Positions 1 to 10,129 of a DNA stretch of 64,000 nucleotides are shown in pieces. A model generated the notes under the pieces. It searched no databases. It was not told the DNA's origin and worked only from the letters and a program-made list of their open reading frames with translations. Both the position numbers and the translations under genes were made by a program. Origin of the DNA: Calycina herbarum (taxonomy: Eukaryota > Ascomycota > Leotiomycetes > Helotiales > Pezizellaceae); NCBI GenBank assembly GCA_001414485.1, contig LLEY01000155.1:1-64000 (forward strand), written 5' to 3'. The stretch's first letter is position 1; each line of letters begins with the position of its first letter.

Positions 1-50
1 CGACGTAGGAGATCCATTGCCCACTCAGGAGCTCCGTTGTCCTCGGCCAT
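1..50 (-). CDS. Start of gag of an LTR retrotransposon (partial, runs off left edge)
   Basis: Reading the minus strand from an ATG at 50-48 gives 16 open codons (MAEDNGAPEWAMDLLR) without a stop up to the window edge. The ATG lies about 60 bases downstream (in element orientation) of the inner end of the LTR at 109-354. That is the expected place for gag, with the primer-binding region in 51-108. The codons show no RIP damage (TGG and CA-containing codons are kept), so this looks like a young copy. The rest of the element lies outside the window. The gag assignment comes from position; the peptide is too short to recognise by itself. Confidence 0.55.
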   Translation of the reverse strand, partial: MAEDNGAPEWAMDLLR

Positions 51-108
51 CCTTCGCAACACACGTGCACCCCTTGTACACTCGCTTAGGTATGGGAGTT
101 GTTCGTAA

Positions 109-354
109 TGTCAGGACGTGTAGCAAATACTCGTGAATTGAACTACAGAGGTAGACTTTGTACAAGGACGAACAACTGCTGTTCTAAACCAGAGTCCCGA
201 CCCTCTCTATATACTACAGAAGTGGCTACGTGTCCTCCATGAGTATTACGTGTTACGTCATGAGTATTACGTAGATTGCCACCATCATGCCACTGCTATT
301 GCCACCACCTGTCGCTGGGCAACCAAGACCACTTCACGGGTGCAACCCCTAACA
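109..354 (-). mobile_element. LTR (5' LTR of a minus-strand LTR retrotransposon), 246 bp
   Basis: On the + strand the segment begins TGTCAGG and ends CCTAACA; read on the minus strand it runs TGTTAGG...CCTGACA, the TG...CA ends of an LTR. A TATA-like stretch (ctctctatatac, about 203-214) faces the minus direction. It borders a gag-like start at 50. The outer side (355 onward) is strongly RIPed NLR pseudogene, while the LTR is not mutated, so it inserted after that RIP and cuts off the N-terminal part of the NLR gene. No second LTR or TSD can be checked in this window. Confidence 0.7.
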
Positions 355-1207
355 AATAGATTAGTAGAATAATAGAGATTCCTGTTTAAGCTTTATAAGG
401 AAATAATCTATCTACGTTTAACGTTAAGAAGCGAATGTCTTAGACGGAAACTTATATAACTAAGATAGTAGAAGATAAGGCTTATTCTCTATTTAGCCTC
501 TTCGATATTTATATACCGCTTCTCTATAGAGAAGGGAAATAGAAGGCGTTCGACAGACTTAAAGAAGAGGTTCTTAGATAAGAGAAAAAACGTTAGCGCG
601 AGGAGATCTTAGACTCTAATTATAATAAACGATTGAAGTTATCCTCTTCCTTCTCTTAGTACTTTAACACTTTTAATAATACTACTACGAAACAATTACT
701 TATAAACTAACTATACTTTACTAAAATCAACGAGCGTCTAATATATCTAATATCTATCTAAGGAAAAACCTACTACTGGTTTCTTAATCGATCTGAATAT
801 AAATCCTAGTATAACAAGTTATAGTAACTACGCTATAGTAATTTTCTTTAGATTAAAGACAATCCTAGTACTAGAAAGTTAATACTAATAAAACTCCTCT
901 TTAAAGAAGAGGTTAAGCTTAATATAGAGTCTTATTTCTCTTAAATTATACTATTATTCTTCTTTCTTATATAGAGTATAATCGAAGAAAAGTCGACTAA
1001 TAGTCTATACTACTCTCTTCTCTACTAGCTCTTTGAAAAAGCAGTTAATTTAAAAGATAGCTTAGAATAGATAATAATCGATAATATAAAAAGTATCTAG
1101 TAGAATAGATAGTTAAAAGAAGTATTAAAGCAGACTTTAGAAGATACTATTCTAAAGCTTAGACATCGGTTATTAACGATATTTGTCGATGCTCTAGATA
1201 AGTGTAG
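355..1207 (+). pseudogene. NLR pseudogene, part 1: end of HET domain and first half of NACHT
   Basis: One reading frame with only RIP-type stops can be followed. At about 439-600 it gives RMS-TETYITKIVEDKAY, then IYIPLLYREGK and KAFDRLKEEVL, the C-terminal hallmark of fungal HET (heterokaryon incompatibility) domains. It continues to a damaged P-loop (IKDNPSTRKLILIKLL, about 820-870) and ends in LLTIFVDALDKC, the Walker B region of a NACHT ATPase. Such proteins are fungal NOD-like receptors that trigger incompatibility or cell death on recognition. The N-terminal HET part is cut off by the LTR at 354. The gene resumes in the same frame at 1643 after the solo LTR and again at 8091 after element A. 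The P-loop glycines are mutated (G to N/S/R), so no function remains. Confidence 0.88.
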
Positions 1208-1642
1208 TGTTACGAATCACGTGCACACGTGATAAGTGAAGACCAGGCGGCGTCCTGACAGGTTAAGCACTATCGGAATACTCTTATAGTAGATAGGGAT
1301 CGGTTAGGTTAGCTAAGCGATCCAGGGATTTCCTTTGGTTATAATCACGTGACGAGAGTTCGCTAGACGGGGCGACAGGTCTAGTAGTCTAGCAGCGACG
1401 GAGCGACCTGTCTAGCAGGCTAGCACGTGGGATGAAGGTTCTATATATACTGGCACGTCTGCTATCTAGATAGGAGCTTCGTGCTTAACTTTAGTTATTA
1501 ATCTTATTATCTTATTTGACATCTTTAATACACGTAACGAGTTCACTTCCAAGTGAACAACCCGGCGCATCTGTACTTCTTACCTGTATACTAACCTTCG
1601 AGACTTAGTCATCTTTGTTTAGTTCGTTTGAGTTTCGTTACA
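1208..1642 (+). mobile_element. Solo LTR (435 bp) with TSD TGTAG, inserted in the NLR gene
   Basis: Starts TGTTACGAATCACGTG and ends TTTCGTTACA, so the termini are inverted TGTTACG/CGTTACA. It is flanked by direct repeats TGTAG (1203-1207 and 1643-1647), a perfect 5-bp target duplication. Removing LTR plus one TSD restores the NLR frame just after the Walker B motif. It belongs to the same family as the LTR at 9644-10090 and shares long blocks such as the stretch around 1466-1535. It is GC-richer and far less RIPed than that relative or the gene around it. A TATA-like ctatatatac lies near 1441. A solo LTR implies LTR-LTR recombination after a full insertion. Confidence 0.92.
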
Positions 1643-2166
1643 TGTAGTAAGGATTAGGTTACGGGAATAGTTTGTTTCTTTAAGAAGCTATATAGTAATA
1701 TAAACGAATTATAGGTTTATTTATAAGTTTGCTTTTCTAGCCGGTATTATCTAACTATTATTATCTAGAAGAGTATTAAGATTATTCTTAAAAAAGAAAT
1801 CGAGTATAAGAAAGATATTAAATAGTTTATTAAGAGAAAAATAAGAATAGAAAGCTTAAAGTAAGCCGAGGTACTTAGGTCTGAAATTCTTTAGAAATCT
1901 ACTAGGATTTTCCTATAGGTTATCTTAGTTATCGATATTCTTAACTCTAAATTCCCTAGTACCTCTATTACCTAGATCTATAAGCGAGTTAAGAAAATTC
2001 CTCTGAAACTCGCTAAGCTCTTTAAGATAATTCTTATATAATATTAAGAAAACCCTGAACAGCTATATACTTGTCTTAAATAGATACTCTTTATAACTCG
2101 TTCTTTTTAACCGTAGAAGCTATACTTTACTATCTAGCTTAGGCTTAATAAGAGATGCTCGGGTTA
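1643..2166 (+). pseudogene. NLR pseudogene, part 2: C-terminal half of NACHT and helical region
   Basis: Continues the frame of 355-1207 (codons run through the single TGTAG). Readable blocks are GIVCFFKKLYSNINEL, VCFSSRYYLTI (the sensor-like 'CFSSRHYP' block of fungal NACHT proteins), EYKKDIK.FIKRKIRI, AEVLRSEIL.KSTRIFL and QLYTCLK.ILFITRSF.P. These match the order seen in HET-NACHT-ankyrin proteins of ascomycetes. About fifteen in-frame stops are all TAG/TAA of RIP type. The block ends at the GGTTA target site of element A. When element A is excised the frame shifts by one relative to the ankyrin part, and roughly 80-100 residues usual in this family seem missing, so an older indel or deletion lies near 2160/8091. 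Confidence 0.85.
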
Positions 2167-2495
2167 TGTTACGGACCTGGCCACCGCCGAGCACGTGACT
2201 CGCGTACGGCTGCTCGCCGGCGTCCGTAAAGCCTGCTATTCCTGGCCTAGCCTAGAACCATTCCTACCTAGGCTAGGAACCATTTCTACAAACGGATCGA
2301 CATTCCTATAACTTATCGATTCCTTAGCTATCTCTATATTATAGGACTTCTAGAAGTCTCCTCTTTCCTTCTCTTCTCTTCTATAGCTTTAGATCTTTAA
2401 TTAAACCACCTCTTACTTCTCTAATTATCTGCTATACCTGTATATACTATAGATAAGGATAACTACTAGAGGGCTAGCAGATTAGGTTTGTTATA
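2167..2495 (+). repeat. 5' LTR of element A
   Basis: 329 bp, the same length as the 3' LTR. Differences from the 3' copy are mostly transitions, for example its last bases read GTTATA where the 3' LTR has GTCACA, as expected from RIP after insertion. The GC-rich first 110 bases contain CACGTG at about 2198 and are followed by pyrimidine-rich sequence. Confidence 0.93.
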
Positions 2496-2714
2496 TTATC
2501 TAAAGCTCCCTTCTTCTCTCTATTTACTACTGCTTCTAGAAAGGATTAGAATATCCGTTACGATTCTAATATAACACCTACGGTCTGTATAGACCGCCCG
2601 TAGATACTACCGGCGTCTTATACAGCCCCGCGTACCCGCGCCTACCACCGCGTACAAGAGCCTAGAGCTCTTCCACCTATACCCTCTGTCCTTATAACTA
2701 AGTCGTCTATAATA

Positions 2715-3690
2715 ATATCTGCCGACCAGCCTACGGACGCTTAACAGCTCGCTATAGCCCTAAAACAGGTCCGCCTACTACGAGAACAACTAGACGATGT
2801 CTATACCCCTCTGCGAGGGAATACCCTATCCGAAACTAGATAACATAGGTCGTTTACGGTTAAGCTTAAGGATACTAAGCCCCTAACAGATAGCTCGTCT
2901 CTAACCTTCGATAACTAGAAGATCTAGATTAAGGACAAGTTCCTTATTAACGCCTCTATGTTTAAGCTAGAGGAAGCAAAGATAGCTTACGTTTTTAACT
3001 ATATAGCTAATATTGCTTAGAAGCATCTCGTGCTCTATTACTAGAAGGGACCTAAGCCGTTTTAGTCTATAAAAGAAATAATTACATATCTTATAGATAT
3101 CCTAGAGAACCTGTTCGAAGTATAGGACGCCTATATCGAATTCCGCTGGCTTATTATAAGAGATAACGAGACTTTCGCAACCTTCTATACTCGCTTCTTA
3201 TACCTTACAGGTACTAGACGGATCCCGACAGACGACTTATAGCCCGACTTATATAACAAGCTTACGCCACCTCTACAACAGTCCGTCTTACCATTCTTAG
3301 ACGTCCTGCTCATAAGTACGGCCCTAGTAAACAAGTGTCGACTTGTTAACAAGAACTTACGAAGACTTCAGCTCCGTAGAAGCAACTTATAGACCGCTCG
3401 TCTCATCCCCCGGCCCGCAACTGCTACTACTACCTCCCGCCTAGCTAGAACTTTCACTACTACTTAAACTGCGTTCCGTACAACCTCCCCTGCCCCGGCC
3501 CCCCGCCTTTATAGACTATTACGTAAACCAACGCCTGCCTGTAAGGAACCGGACGACGCCTGCTTCAAGTATAAGAGGACTGGGCACTATGCCCGCGAAT
3601 GCCCTAAGAACTCTAAGCCTATTATAGACGTTAATAAGCTTGCGGAGCCTACGTCTGACTTAGAACAGTCGGAAAACGACCAAGTCTAGG
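2715..3690 (+). pseudogene. gag of Gypsy element A (RIPed)
   Basis: The frame starts at ATA (2715), which the second copy at 48343 still has as ATG, so the start codon was lost to RIP. Readable parts include LEQVRLLREQLDDVY, a capsid-like block ending in LTFDN.KI.IKDKFLIN, and near 3565-3610 a zinc knuckle whose second Cys has become Tyr (CFKYKRTGHYARECPK; the other copy keeps CFKC). Gag would form the virus-like particle and bind RNA. The reading frame passes without a real stop into pol (TAG after DQV is probably a mutated CAG or TGG), so gag-pol may have been one polyprotein. Confidence 0.85.
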
Positions 3691-6600
3691 GAAAGTCTCC
3701 CCCCTAGGCTTGCTTTACCAAGGTCCTGGCTAGTTAGCTATCGATCTAAGTCAGCTACTTAGAGGAAAACAGTTCATAGTCTCTTATAACTTGGTTTTTA
3801 ATAGATACGGATTTAAAACCTCTGCTCTAGCTAATACTAGAGTAAACGGCTTCGTACTTATTAGTATAAAGTTCGCTTAGAGGCTGGCTCGCTTCTTCTC
3901 TTTAACTATTTATACTCTTCCTACTTCTATTACAGTTCGTAGCTTTAATAGACAGAGTCGACAGTCCGCGGACCGCTATATTATTCTTTACTTATATATA
4001 GACGGCTATAAATAGTACAACGTCCCTATAGTCCTCCTTAATACTAGCTATTAGGACCTTATTCTTAGGCGTACATGGTTTAACTAGCTTAACGTATAAC
4101 TTAACCCCCGCCAGCGCTGACTTATATAGCCTATAGATCTCCCTCCTTCTCCTAATCTTGTCCGGCTATGCCTCCTAGATCCTAGGATCCTATAGACTCG
4201 GCCCTTAAACCTAGATTACTAAGCTAACACGGATCGCCGCGATTAGGCCCTAGAAGAATAGGTTGTACGCAAATACTAGGAAGACCTACAACTGTCTATA
4301 AGCCTTATTAACGAGCTACTAGTCCCTCGGATCCTAGCGCGCCCGCCTACTACACCCCTGGCCGTACGTTACAGCGAGTACTAGGACTGCTAAAACAACT
4401 TACGAAATATAAACCGCGCTCTTATAGGTTTAGATATCTGTAAAGCCTCTATAGCGCGCCTAAAACGTATACGCCTCGACCTACCACTAGTAGACATCGC
4501 TATTATCAGTGCTGCTATATATCGCTGTAACCTATAAGACACTAAAGCTACGGCCTTTAGTACCTCTCTTTATAAGATCGATTACTTAATAGAAAAAAAG
4601 CTTACGGATTAAAAAGACGACTTATAGGTCTAAGAAAGCCTCCCTAGAGTCTACTAGGATCTCGTAAACGTTTTCTCCAAAGCTGCGTCCGATACTCTTC
4701 TCCCTCGTCGCCTATACAACTATAAGATCGAACTTATAGACGAGAACGTAGACGACTTGTCCTATAGCCCCCTCCGCTACCAGTTAATAGACGAGCTCTA
4801 GGCTATAAAATAATACCTTGTTAAGAACCTTTATAAAGGTTTTATTAAGGCTAGCCAAGCCCCCTTTATAGCCTCGATTCTCTTTATTAAGAAGTCTAAT
4901 AGCTCTCTACAGTTCTATATTAATTACTATAAGCTTAATAACCTAACCTATAAGGACTAGTATCCTCTTCCGTTAATCGACGAAACTCTTGCTCGTCTAG
5001 GCAAGGCTCGTATCTTTATAAAGCTAGACATACGACAAGCTTTTCACCGGATTCGGATTAACCCTAAGTCCGAGGAACTAACAACGTTCTAAACCTGTTA
5101 CAGAGCCTATAAGTATAAAGTTATACCTTTTAGACTAACTAACAGACCTGTAACATATCAACGGTTTATAAACGACGTACTCTTCAACTATTTAAACGAC
5201 TTTTATACTACCTACCTTAACAATATTCTTATTTACTCCGAGAACGAGCTAGACTATTAGGAACACGTCTATAAGGTCCTTTTATAGCTTTGTAAAGCTA
5301 GCTTATAGGCTAATATTAAGAAATCTGAGTTTAATATTACTCGTATAAAGTACCTAGGCTTCTACGTAAGCACTAATAGGATTAAAGTAGACCTGGAAAA
5401 GATAGAAATAATCTATAACTAGGAACGCTCTATTATAGTCTACGGTGTTCAGTCCTTTCTTAGCTTTTATAACTTCTACCGGAAGTTTATTCTCAACTAC
5501 AGACGAGTCGTACGCCCGTTAACAGCCCTAACCTGTAAAGACCAGCCGTTTTAGTAGACACCTGCTTATTAGGACGCCTTCTCCGAGCTGAAGGCCCGGC
5601 TTATTAATACACCTCTTCTTATATACTTTAATCTGTAATATAAGTCTATAGTTAAGACCGATTCCTCTAACAGCGTCCTTAGCGGTATACTCCTTCAGTT
5701 ATAGCCGAGTCAAGAGTAGCACTCTATAGCTTACTTCTCTAAGATAATAATACCTGCTAAGATTAACTACCCGATTTATAATAAAGAGATACTAGCTATT
5801 ATACGTTCTCTAGAAGCCTAGAGACCTAAGCTTAAAGGGTCTCTACACCGGATACGGGTCGTTTTAGACTATAAAGCTCTCGAGTACTTTATAACAACTA
5901 AAGCCTTATCTAGCCGACAAGCTCGCTAGACTAAAACCCTCTCTCGATTTAACTTCCTACTTACTTATAAGCCTGGTAGCTAGAATCGAGCGGATTCCCT
6001 TACTCGCCGAGACTAAGAAGCAGATAGTTAAATAGCAATGAAGATATCTACTTATACGTAAGTCCTCTTATAGCTCGAGAATCTCGACTCGCGGATTATT
6101 ACAGACCTAGACTTAGACCCTTCCGTAGATATTACACCTGTTAGAGTAGCTAACAGACTACACAACTTAATTAACGATATCCTATAGGCTAATCGTACGA
6201 GTACGGGCCTTGACGCTCTCCGCTAGTACGCTACGGACGAACGCCCTGGCTAGACAACCTGTAACGGCCTCCTGCTATACTAAGAACGGCTTGTCCTGCC
6301 CGAGGACGACGATCTCAAAGTACGCTTACTAAGCGAGGTTCATAATCAAGTCTCGGTAGCCTACCCTAGACAATCTAAGACCCTAAAGCTAGTTACGGAC
6401 CGCTACTACTAGCTACACCTTTATTCGGATATATAACGATTCGTCTGTAACTGCTAGACCTGCCGTTGCTCTCACGTGCCGCGAGACCGCCTCCCTAGAC
6501 TCCTCAACCCCTTGCCTATCCCGGATCGCCTATAGCAATATATATTAGTTGATTTTAAGGAATTCCCTCCTAATAAGTCTAGGATAGATATGATTATTGT

Positions 6601-7743
6601 CTTTATCTACCGGCTAAGTAAGAGATCTGTCTCTATCCCTTATCTAAAGACTACGGACGCAAAAAAGACTACGTAGATCTACCTCGACCGCGTATAGCGC
6701 TATTATAGACTGTCAGATACTATTATCTCTAACCGTGGTCTGTAATTCGTCTTAGAGTTCTAGTAAGAGTTTAACCGGATCCTAGGAACTAAGATTAAGC
6801 TATCTATAGCCGTATACGTATAAACCGACGGTTAAACTAAGAATATAAACCAGTGGATTAACCAACGCCTTTGCCTGTTTATAAACTACTATTAGGATAA
6901 CTAGTCTAAACTAATGCCGATTATAGACTACGCTTAAGCTACACTTCCTTAGGACTCGACGACTCTTCCGCCTATACAAATCGAGCTTAGTTACGTGCCA
7001 CGTACTAGCTTTGATTAGGTCCGCCAGAGCCTAGAAAAGCTAATAAGCGTCTGTAAACAGCTTTTATAAGACGAAGCAGTTGCGTACGTAACCTGTATAT
7101 ACAGTGCCTAGGAAACCGCCTGTAAGGGAATCGAGGCTGCTTAGGAACGCTAGCGTAAGTAAGCAAACAAGCACCGGCGACCAGTAGACTTTGCTACGGG
7201 CAACAAGGTCTACGTATCGACAAAGACGTGGAATATAGACCGCCTAAGCTGTAAGCTCGACCAGCAGATGGCTGGTCTGTATATAGTCCTAGAAAAGGTT
7301 AGAAACGCTTTCTAGGTCGACCTGCCTCCGATAATTAAAATATAGCCTATGATCTCTATAGACAAGCTTCGCAAAGCTCCTAACGATCCGCTACCAGGCT
7401 AGCTATAGGAACCAGGACTGCCTATTATAGTTAATAGGCATAACGAATAGGATGTAGACCAAGTACTAGCCTCTAGAGGCTATTATAGAAAATTATAATA
7501 CCGGGTTTAATAGGCATAAAGCGAGCTAGACCCGGCCTAGTACCTAGCTTCTAACTTTATAAGCTGCCTATATAAGCTTTAAGAGTTTCACGCTCTAAAT
7601 CCTTCTCTCCTAGGGCCTCCTAGGTACTTAGTAGAATAGTTACAGAGCTAGGAAGATAGTATAGACGAGCTGGAATATTATAAGAACGAGGATAAATTAC
7701 CTGTAAGGTAGTAGGTTCAGAGCTCGCGGGCGAGCTCTACTTA
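3691..7743 (+). pseudogene. pol of Gypsy element A: protease, RT, RNase H, integrase, chromodomain-like tail
   Basis: RT is clearest at about 4900-5480: YKLNNLTYKD.YPLPLIDE, KARIFIKLDIRQAFHRIRI and YLNNILIYSEN, where the catalytic YxDD has its second D mutated to N. RNase H-like sequence follows (about 5560-5990), then an integrase zinc region (CNC.TC near 6450) and core (ILVDFKEFPPNKSRIDMIIV; SDTIISNRGLQFV). The far C-terminus (DVDQVLASRGYYRKL.YRV, about 7455-7510) resembles the degenerate chromodomain of Gypsy chromoviruses, which tethers integration to heterochromatin. Dense TAG/TAA stops and lost catalytic residues mean no activity. The protease part (about 3780-4100) is only weakly recognisable. 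Confidence 0.85.
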
Positions 7744-7756
7744 AAGAGGGGGGTAA
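7743..7756 (+). other. Polypurine tract of element A
   Basis: AAAGAGGGGGGTAA lies immediately 5' of the 3' LTR, the standard site priming plus-strand synthesis. It survives RIP because it contains no CpA on either strand. Confidence 0.8.
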
Positions 7757-8085
7757 TGTTACGGACCTAGCCACCGCCGAGCACGTGACTCGCGTACAGC
7801 TGCTCGCCGGCGTCCGCAAAGCCTGCTATTCCTAGCCTGGCCTAGAACCATTCCTACCTAGGCTAGGAACCATTTCTACAAACGGATCGACATTCCTATA
7901 ACTTATCGATTCCTTAGCTATCTCTATATTATAGGACTTCTAGAAGTCTCCTCTTTCCTTCTCTTCTCTTCTGTAGCTTTAGATCTTCAATTAAACCACC
8001 TCTTACTTCTCTGATTATCCGCTACACCTGTATATACTATAGGTAAGGATAACTACTAGAGGGCTAGCAGATTGGGTTTGTCACA
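7757..8085 (+). repeat. 3' LTR of element A
   Basis: 329 bp, ends TTTGTCACA followed by TSD GGTTA. It retains more CA/TG sites than the 5' LTR. Confidence 0.93.
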
Positions 8086-9037
8086 GGTTATTAGAACTAA
8101 GAAGAATATTATTTTAAAGTTTCTATTTCTCTAATATTTAGTTATAAATATCTTTTAATATACTAATATCGCTTAATAGAACGCGATAGAGCAAACCGAG
8201 TTCCTTACTAATTTCTCTCTTTAATAATAGGTATTTATTAATAATACTCTTAAAAAGCATATTATCCGGTAATATATAGAATTAGTTAGTATACTTTATA
8301 TTCTTATAGAGAGAAACCTAGTATACCTTATTAGAATTTATCTCTATAGGAGATTATACTTTAGAATTGAAGATAAGCGTTATAGACTTCTATTTTTTGT
8401 AGCACTTACTACTAGAAGTAATAAGGCTATTAATAGATTTTTAGATGTCTATATAGAAACGCAACCTTCTATATCTCCGCTTTACAACTTATATAGAAGA
8501 TACTGCTAAGATAGAAAGAAATAGGCCAATTTCGGACCTAGCTTCAAGTTCTTACGAAAAAGGGGCATTTTCTCCTATGCTGCAGAGTATGGGGATGAGA
8601 TTCTGGTTTCTTTTCTGATTGAGTTAGGAGAATGCGAGCTGGATACTAAAGATAGTGCTAGTAAGACGCCGCTGTCGTGGGCTGCTAAGAACGGGCACGA
8701 GGCAGTGGTGAAGCTGCTGCTTGAGACAGGCCAGGTCGAGGTTAACTCAAAGGACAATAACTATGGTCAGACGCCGCTGTCGTGGGCTGCAGGGAACGGG
8801 CACGAGGCAGTGGTGAAGCTGCTGCTTAAGACAGGCCAGGTCGAGGTTGACTTAAAGAACAACAACGGTCGGACGCCGCTGTCGTGGGCTGCTGAGAACG
8901 GGCACGAGGCAGTGGTAAAGCTGCTGCTTGAGACAGGCCAGGTCGACTTAAAGGATGAGGACGGTCGGACGCTGTCGTGGGCTGCTGGGAGCGGGCACGA
9001 GGGAGTGGCGAAGCTGCTCCGGGAGTATGTTCATTGA
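8086..9037 (+). pseudogene. NLR pseudogene, part 3: linker and ankyrin repeats (C-terminal end)
   Basis: Same protein as 355-1207 and 1643-2166. The frame runs from about 8092 with RIP stops to 8524: RTKKNIILKFLFL, then NAIEQTEFLTNFSL, LVSILYILIERNLVYLIRIY, ALTTRSNKAINRFLDVYIET. From 8525 it is fully open to TGA at 9035-9037: a cap repeat (YAAEYGDEILVSFLIELGE) followed by four ankyrin repeats with the consensus TPLSWAA.NGHEAVVKLLL. Ankyrin arrays form the ligand-sensing part of fungal NLRs. There is no start codon within the open part. The last 510 bases are essentially free of RIP while everything 5' is saturated, a sharp change inside one gene. The final repeat is short and degenerate (AKLLREYVH), as C-terminal caps often are. 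Confidence 0.9.
8666..9010 (+). repeat. Tandem ankyrin-coding repeat, four near-identical units
   Basis: Units begin with ACGCCGCTGTCGTGGGCTGC at 8666, 8771 and 8873, and a variant at 8969 lacking three bases. Unit lengths are 105, 102 and 96 bp, so the frame is kept. The first 75 bases of the units are almost identical in DNA as well as protein. This points to recent tandem expansion or homogenisation; length changes lie in the loop between repeats. Confidence 0.93.
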
Positions 9038-9643
9038 ATACTAACTTTATATTACATATATTTTTATAACTTTGGAAAAGAGAGGCTTGGGGAAATTGGT
9101 CTTTATATATTATAACTAATGATTTCTAAGTTGATTAGAATATTCTAGCAGCTTCTTTTTACTCCCGCTTAAGAGAGCAACTCGGAGTTTATTAGGAAAA
9201 CGGAATTTTTCAGGCAACGCTTAATACGCAGCTATAGCTTAGCTACAGATTTTATTATATAAGATATATTTTGTAATTACTATAATAACTATCCACCTTT
9301 ATTACTAAGCGACCAGGGATCCTTAATCGCTTAATCTAGAGGTACTAACCTATATAGAGACGTTATATAATATAGTACTCTCTAGTTACTAAAATGCTAA
9401 AAAATCATTTTCAGTATTATAGTAAGGTTCGGAGATCTATATCAAAGTATTATATAAGTTTAAAAGTTATAAAGAGCTTATAGTAGTACTATAGTTTAAA
9501 AGATTCTATTATACTATAAATTAATACCTTCTATAATTAGACGCGATAGCGACGACGCGATTGTAATTTTCAGAGTAGCAGAGGTTTAGACTGTTTAATA
9601 ATAGTTATATAATATAACTGATATAAATATATAAGAAGTTCTA
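9038..9643. other. AT-rich intergenic stretch without recognisable gene
   Basis: Begins in the 3' flank of the NLR gene. Moderately to strongly RIPed; short frames only, and no homology or repeat structure that I could recognise. Confidence 0.6.
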
Positions 9644-10090
9644 TATTACGAATCACGGAATATAATAAGTAGTCTAGACAGCGCTCTAATAAGATAAGGT
9701 ATAATATCTAGGGAATAGAAGGTAATATAAGAGGGAATCAGTAATACGAAAAGGCATTTAAGGGTTTTAGGATCTCACTGTTGTAGAAATGTTAAAAGTT
9801 ACGTACGGTTATATAACGTGATCGCTTATATCGCTCTAATCGCTCTGATCGCGAGCGATATAGGCGATGTACTTAGAGAACGAAGGTTCTATATAAGACT
9901 AGCACGTCTACTATTAGATAGGAGCTTCGTACTTAACTTTAGTTATTAATCTTATTATCTTATTTAATATCTTTAATATAAGTAACGAGTTTACTTCTAA
10001 GTAAATATATTAGTATATCTATACTTCTTATCTATATACTAACTATCGAGACTTAGTTACCTTTGTTTAGTTTATTTAAGTTTCGTTATA
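9644..10090 (+). repeat. 5' LTR of element D (447 bp), same family as the solo LTR at 1208
   Basis: Begins TATTACGAATCACG and ends TTTCGTTATA, RIPed versions of TGTTACG...CGTTACA seen in the solo LTR at 1208-1642. Long shared blocks include the region after the TATA-like tctatataag (about 9890) and the last 130 bases. Nearly all differences are C-to-T or G-to-A type. Confidence 0.88.
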
Positions 10091-10129
10091 AATCTAAACT
10101 ACTATATATAAGCTTTTAGATTTATATTA

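Larger units (their letters stand above)
2167..8085 (+). mobile_element. Complete Ty3/Gypsy retrotransposon 'A' (5,919 bp) with TSD GGTTA
   Basis: Two 329-bp LTRs (2167-2495 and 7757-8085) start TGTTACGG and end (originally) TTTGTCACA. A purine-rich tract precedes the 3' LTR. GGTTA directly repeats at 2162-2166 and 8086-8090. Between them lie gag (zinc knuckle) and pol in the order protease, RT, RNase H, integrase, chromodomain-like tail, which is Gypsy order. All frames carry dense TAG/TAA stops of RIP type. The element sits inside the NLR pseudogene between NACHT and ankyrin parts. A second, truncated copy in the opposite orientation is at 46299-48891. Confidence 0.95.

Noticed and set aside
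8575..8757. 60-codon minus-strand frame
   Set aside because: Antisense shadow of the open ankyrin frame.
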